A stretch of DNA of 64,000 nucleotides, taken from CAXKXX01 sp964059975. Lineage in GTDB: Bacteria; Pseudomonadota; Gammaproteobacteria; Enterobacterales; Enterobacteriaceae. This document shows, piece after piece, positions 60,504-64,000 of the stretch. Position 1 is the stretch's first letter. The number at the start of each line of letters is the position of its first letter. Made by a program: the position numbers and the translations under genes. Where the stretch lies: assembly GCA_964059975.1 (NCBI GenBank), contig CAXKXX010000001.1, forward strand, positions 62,001 through 126,000, in the 5' to 3' direction. Below the pieces are notes generated by a model. The model was not told the DNA's origin. It saw only the letters and a program-made list of their open reading frames with translations, and made no database searches.

Positions 60504-60570
60504 GCATGATTTCCTATACAATATGGGAAATCATGCATGGGCTTATGTTTATAAAAATAAGCCCATGCAT
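60504..60570. repeat. Two overlapping, mutually exclusive hairpins
   Basis: GCATGATTTCC (60504-60514) pairs with GGAAATCATGC (60526-60536). ATGCATGGGCTTAT (60533-60546) pairs with ATAAGCCCATGCAT (60557-60570). The right arm of the first and the left arm of the second share four bases, so both cannot be full at once, the geometry of an attenuator or switch. No T-run follows. Confidence 0.85.
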
Positions 60571-60689
60571 GACGATGTAACTGAAGCCTGGAAAAGTTCG
60601 CAGCGCATCTAGTTTATCTGAAATTAATAGCTTTATTCTGTACTCAGCCGTAAAACATTATTGACCTTGATCTTTTATTTATCTCTGAA

Positions 60690-61082
60690 CAAGGATTCGA
60701 TTTTAACTACTATATCTGAGATTTTTTGCAAGTACGGACGTATATCCTTAGGTGTTATCGATGCTCGAACCAGTTTTAATAATGCTACTTACAGCGATTT
60801 TTTTGAGACAATGCCTTTAGAAATAAGAAGTCGGGGGGTTATATCGGTCATTTTCAGATAGATTTTTATTATACGAATCAGCACCGATGGCGCATCATTA
60901 TAATTTATAACGATGATGGAGGATTGCTTAGGATCTATGAATATTTTCTGAACGGATAGCTTATCTAAACTCGATGCTTTTTTTCAAGGTAGATCTATTG
61001 AAGCTAAATAATACGTTAGATTTTAAACTAAAGAAGTTTACTCTAGTAATAGAGACCATATCGACATTGCACTTAGAGAAAT
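60690..61082 (-). pseudogene. ompA: 3' relic of ompA (peptidoglycan-binding domain)
   Basis: Downstream of the ompA stop, in shifted frames, the minus strand still encodes the OmpA C-terminal domain. One frame has VNFFSLKSNVLFSFNRSTLK (E. coli HFTLKSDVLFNFNKATLK). After a frameshift at an A-run it continues with SSLDKL and DPKQSSIIVINYNDA (E. coli DPKDGSVVVLGYTDR), then LLISKGIVSKKS (E. coli YLISKGIPADKI). The relic ends where full-length ompA would end. Several frameshifts and stops show that this domain is no longer made. Confidence 0.85.
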
Positions 61083-61113
61083 TTAGGTCACAGCAACAGC
61101 GCTGTGACCTAAA
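61082..61113. repeat. 13-bp perfect palindrome at the ompA stop
   Basis: TTTAGGTCACAGC (61082-61094) and its exact complement (61101-61113) flank a 6-nt loop. One arm encodes LLGHS, corresponding to RFGQG of E. coli; the other supplies the codons for AVT and the TAA stop. Confidence 0.9.
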
Positions 61114-61733
61114 AGGTAAGAAAAACCTAGACTCAGTGTATTGCTGTCTGGACGTGAACTAAAAAAATATGAATCGCCAATATTACTGACTATTTGGTAA
61201 TCAATGCGAGTTTTTAAATTTTTGGTAATCTTATATTCAAAGCCAAATGCGGCTAGGGGAGAAAGTCCGGTAGACTTAAGAGTCGTCTTTATATCGAGAA
61301 CATTACCATAGCTAGTAGTTTTGCAGTCTGCAAACCAAATCGCTCCTCCTAGACGGGTGTAAATATCTAAATTTTTAATAAAAGGATGACTCAATTTACC
61401 CGATAGATGAAGGCCGTGTGCTTTAAAGATACCGTAATTCAAATTACGCTCATAAGGCATGTGTCCAAGCCAGTCGTATTCTAACTCAAAACCTAGATTT
61501 TGATTCTGTTGATATCCCAGCAACGCACCAGAACCCAACTGTGTCTTATGAATTGCGTTGCTATTGATAGTCGTGCTGCTATTTTGATCATAGTTAGGAT
61601 GGAAGCCTACACCATAATACTGAGGCCAGCCTAACTTGACACCGGCATACCATCCGCTCCCTTTTTCTTCGGCTTGAGCTGCAATAGTGAAACTAGCCAG
61701 TGCTAATGCCAACGCGATACCTGTCTTTTTCAT
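61083..61733 (-). CDS. ompA: OmpA beta-barrel, truncated after the membrane domain
   Basis: The 216-residue frame has a signal peptide ending AAQA (about 21), then the eight-stranded barrel: GWYAGVKLGWPQYYG, GALLGYQQNQNLGFELEYDWLGHMPY, LDIYTRLGGAIWFADC and SRPDSNTLSLGFSYLLG. E. coli OmpA (346) continues into a periplasmic peptidoglycan-binding domain, which here is only a relic downstream. The stop TAA lies inside a perfect 13-bp palindrome (61082-61113), so the truncation coincides with that repeat. An insert of about 12 residues relative to E. coli sits near HPNYDQNSS. The barrel could still be inserted by BAM. A hairpin ATATTAAT/ATTAATAT (61750-61776) lies in the leader, as in E. coli ompA mRNA. 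Confidence 0.85.
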   Translation of the reverse strand: MKKTGIALALALASFTIAAQAEEKGSGWYAGVKLGWPQYYGVGFHPNYDQNSSTTINSNAIHKTQLGSGALLGYQQNQNLGFELEYDWLGHMPYERNLNYGIFKAHGLHLSGKLSHPFIKNLDIYTRLGGAIWFADCKTTSYGNVLDIKTTLKSTGLSPLAAFGFEYKITKNLKTRIDYQIVSNIGDSYFFSSRPDSNTLSLGFSYLLGHSAVAVT

Positions 61734-63385
61734 TTACGCCTCTTAAATCATATTAATAATCCGGAAGCATTAATATTGTAGGTCTTTTTAGAAAAAACCT
61801 CACCAAAACTCTGGTGCTCTTTTTTCATAGATAGCTTTTCTTATCGTAAAAAGTAGGCTCTGCTACTATCACGTCTATGATGTCGAAAAAGATTTACAAG
61901 CGTGATAGAATAAAGATTCAGAGTTAGATGTTGTATGCTAAAATAGCTGGTAAAAACAGAGCTGCGTTTTACGAATTTAATATGACGCTAAAGATGCGTT
62001 TGATTTTTAGATGATTCAGCATCATCTTTTTAGGAATTATACTACTCAAAATAATAGCTCTAAATTTTCTTCATGATAGAAAAAGCAAATTTTTAGTATA
62101 AACTAGTAATTGTAAATCTAAAATTAAAAAATTGGATGGTCGTATCGTAAACTGATGTTTACCACTTAGCTCTCTTCTGATCGCTTTAATATTATATGAT
62201 TTTATATTATTCATACAAAGAATCTCTCAAAGTTAATTTTATAACCTTCCCATTAAGAGAGTCCGTACGTTTGGCAAACGAGTTTCCCATGATTTAATCG
62301 GCATACTATAAATCACATTTTCGACCGGTATTTTACATTTTTCAATCATGGTATTATTAGTGACCGCTTTGCTACTAGCCGAAGTAGTCTGCGCCATTTT
62401 ATAGAAAATTATTGCTCTAGGTGTCATATAGGCTACTCAAGAGCATTATGGCTAGATCTCAGGGTTTTTATTGTAATATGAGATAACTAATAGAGGAGTT
62501 TCTTCCGAAACTATTATTCTTTTAAGTCTTGGTATTAATAATGCATATTATTAATACTTACGATTTTTTCTAAAAATATATCGAGAGGACTATCTAGGAA
62601 CATGAGTATATGCCGTAAGATTTGTATAATTAGGGTTAATAATGCCCTTATAAACCATTTTCCATTTCCATATCACCCCTCTTTAATTTTCGGTAATACC
62701 TACTTCCATTGCATGGAATATTTTAATAAAAATACCTAGCATATTTTTTAATAAAATATTTTAACTTTTATGCAAAAATAAGTAGTAGAATTACCATTAA
62801 AATGGAACTAAGTTAGAAATAAAACGTTTACACTTTTAAAAAAAGCTAATTGATGTGTGGTATAAAACCATAACATTATATAAAAGTTAATATTCTAAAA
62901 GCATAAAAATTAATATTTTATATACATTGCTTTAGTGTCATAATAAATTTATTAAAGGTAGATAAGATATCGACTATAAAACAGAAAAATAAACGCAATT
63001 CAAAATACTTAATAGTATATTAAATTAATAAATAAAAATCACAGATCTTTGATCTGCGTACAATTTTATGTTGTGTATGTAAAATACGATGCTCATTAAA
63101 AAGAAAGGTCAGATTAACTGAAACTGGCTCTAGCATACTACTAGTAATTGTAGCCCCTTTAGAAAAAGGGGGTACTTTTGGGGCGCTGAAATTCTAAAAA
63201 TAGTATATGGTATTCCTCATGTAGCTTATATATTTCATTATTGCGTTATTCTTAAATTTATTTATTAATTTCTTGCTATTGGCTAATAGCACTTACTGCT
63301 TTAGTAAGGTAATTTAAAAAAACTATCGTATAAATGAAACTAAAAAATTAATAAAATAGTATATTAAAATAAAAATATCTTTCAT
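61734..63385. other. Gene-free stretch upstream of ompA
   Basis: sulA, which follows in E. coli, is not convincingly present; a 62-codon minus-strand frame at 62239-62427 has no ribosome-binding site or clear homology. Hairpins include CTATCACG/CGTGATAG (61866-61908), AGATGAT/ATCATCT with a short T-run (62009-62031) and CCCCTTT/AAAGGGG (63154-63171), the last about 215 bp after the permease gene. The ompA promoter should lie near 61780-61900 but cannot be fixed. Confidence 0.45.
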
Positions 63386-64000
63386 TTATATCTTATCGTC
63401 ACTAGACGTAGGGACTGGTAAGCAAAACCCATGAGTTATAAACGAAAGATAGATCAGTCCTATTACGGCCCATACCAACCCTAGAATCATTGAGGTAGCC
63501 TCTAAATTCACCCAGAGTGTACCTACGCTTATCGCCCCTACTAGCGGAAGAAGTAAATAGTTAAAAATATTTTTTAACGTGTTATTTAACTTATCTCGGA
63601 CAAAAAATTGTGCGATCACTGATAAATTAACGAATGTAAAACTAACTAGTGCGCCAAAGTTGATTAGTGCAGTAGCAGTAGTCAGGTCAAAAAGACCCGC
63701 TAATAATGCGATGAAACCAACCAATAACACATTGAAAGCCGGAGTACGCCACTGAGGATGTATATAGCCAAAAAAGCGAGGAGGGAATAAACCATCCCGA
63801 CCCATAACGTAAATAAGACGCGATACAGAGGCGTGAGCAGCCATACCAGAAGCCAGGACTGCTGCGCCAGAGATTACCAAGATTACAGATTGAAAAAATG
63901 TACCCGCTACATACAGCATAATTTCGGGCTGAGAGGCATTAAGATTTTTAAAGCGCGAGATGTCAGGGAAATATAACTGAAGAAAGTAAGATATCACGAT
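63386..64000 (-). CDS. plaP: Putrescine/amino acid permease PlaP (YeeF) family, 3' part
   Basis: This is the C-terminal 205 residues of an APC-superfamily inner-membrane permease; the gene runs off the right edge of the window, so the GTG at 63997 is an internal Val codon, not a start. It matches E. coli PlaP (putrescine importer) closely: YFLQLYFPDISRF, ASQPEIMLYVAG, VLASGMAAHASVSRLIYVMG, GRDGLFPPRFFGYIHP, TATALINFGALVSFTFVNLS and VGTLWVNLE. About five membrane helices are visible. In E. coli this gene is not near ompA, so this is another rearranged join. A retained polyamine importer suggests supply from the host or a co-symbiont. Confidence 0.93.
   Translation of the reverse strand: MVISYFLQLYFPDISRFKNLNASQPEIMLYVAGTFFQSVILVISGAAVLASGMAAHASVSRLIYVMGRDGLFPPRFFGYIHPQWRTPAFNVLLVGFIALLAGLFDLTTATALINFGALVSFTFVNLSVIAQFFVRDKLNNTLKNIFNYLLLPLVGAISVGTLWVNLEATSMILGLVWAVIGLIYLSFITHGFCLPVPTSSDDKI

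Larger units (their letters stand above)
59818..60689. other. lonH-ompA gap (matP lost) with long inverted repeats
   Basis: E. coli has matP here on the plus strand; I cannot read it. The stretch holds an adjacent 7-bp hairpin TGCTACT/AGTAGCA (59930-59950), the 20-bp inverted repeat at 59964-60040 and the overlapping hairpin set at 60504-60570. A 78-codon plus-strand frame (60376-60612) spans the latter and has no recognisable homology. Confidence 0.5.

Noticed and set aside
60376..60612. 78-codon frame where matP would be
   Set aside because: It shows none of the MatP motifs and is largely made of the two overlapping hairpins.
62239..62427. Minus-strand frame in the position of sulA
   Set aside because: No ribosome-binding site and only a loose Ser/Ala-rich resemblance near the N-terminus; could be chance.

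Overview
The window looks like chromosome of a host-restricted gammaproteobacterial endosymbiont, most likely an Enterobacterales (Sodalis-allied) insect symbiont part-way through genome reduction. The proteins are close to Escherichia coli orthologues in length and motifs, 16S and 23S are exactly the E. coli lengths, and local gene orders are enterobacterial. By my count only about 55% of the bases are in 41 recognisable protein genes and about 8% in RNA genes. The rest is AT-rich DNA without genes, sitting where E. coli has recO, rpoE-rseAB, recN, rsmG-atpI, trmA/btuB and others. I saw no IS element, prophage, CRISPR array or secretion locus. The taxon is inference.

Layout: (1) 286-2324, sucDC on the minus strand. 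(2) 2711-19673, a block colinear with E. coli: acpS-pdxJ-[recO lost]-era-rnc-lepB-lepA-rseC-[rpoE/rseAB lost], divergent nadB, then ung, grpE, nadK, [recN lost], bamE, rnfH-ratA, smpB and tmRNA. (3) 21389-28989, tolQRA-tolB-pal-cpoB, nadA and gpmA. (4) 29654-34803, a complete rRNA operon (16S-tRNA-Ile-tRNA-Ala-23S-5S) on the minus strand. (5) 37461-51632, a mioC remnant, a decayed but alignable oriC, mnmG, the ATP synthase operon atpBEFHAGDC, glmU and glmS. (6) 53251-55639, a fabR pseudogene and murI. (7) 57455-61733, fabA, lonH and a truncated ompA. (8) 63386-64000, the 3' part of a PlaP/YeeF-type permease. The blocks come from different E. coli map positions and the joins all fall in long gene-free stretches. 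The rRNA and atp operons are both transcribed away from oriC.

The genes describe a cell that keeps ATP synthase, NAD(P) synthesis (nadA, nadB, nadK), peptidoglycan precursor steps (glmS, glmU, murI), envelope upkeep (Tol-Pal, BamE, LepB), unsaturated fatty acid synthesis without its repressor (fabA kept, fabR dead), ribosome rescue (tmRNA/SmpB) and a polyamine-type importer. Repair is trimmed: ung is kept, recO and recN are gone from their usual places.

I found no new multi-gene system. The most unusual signal is mutational. Perfect inverted repeats sit inside conserved codons of gpmA, nadA, lepA, atpF and atpD and at the premature stop of ompA. The residues that differ from E. coli fall in the repeat arms, as expected if one arm was recopied from the other by template switching. 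Alongside these are many exactly two-copy tandem duplications of 13-23 bp in noncoding DNA and several 12-21 bp perfect hairpins. Family comparisons were made from memory of E. coli sequences, not by computed alignment.
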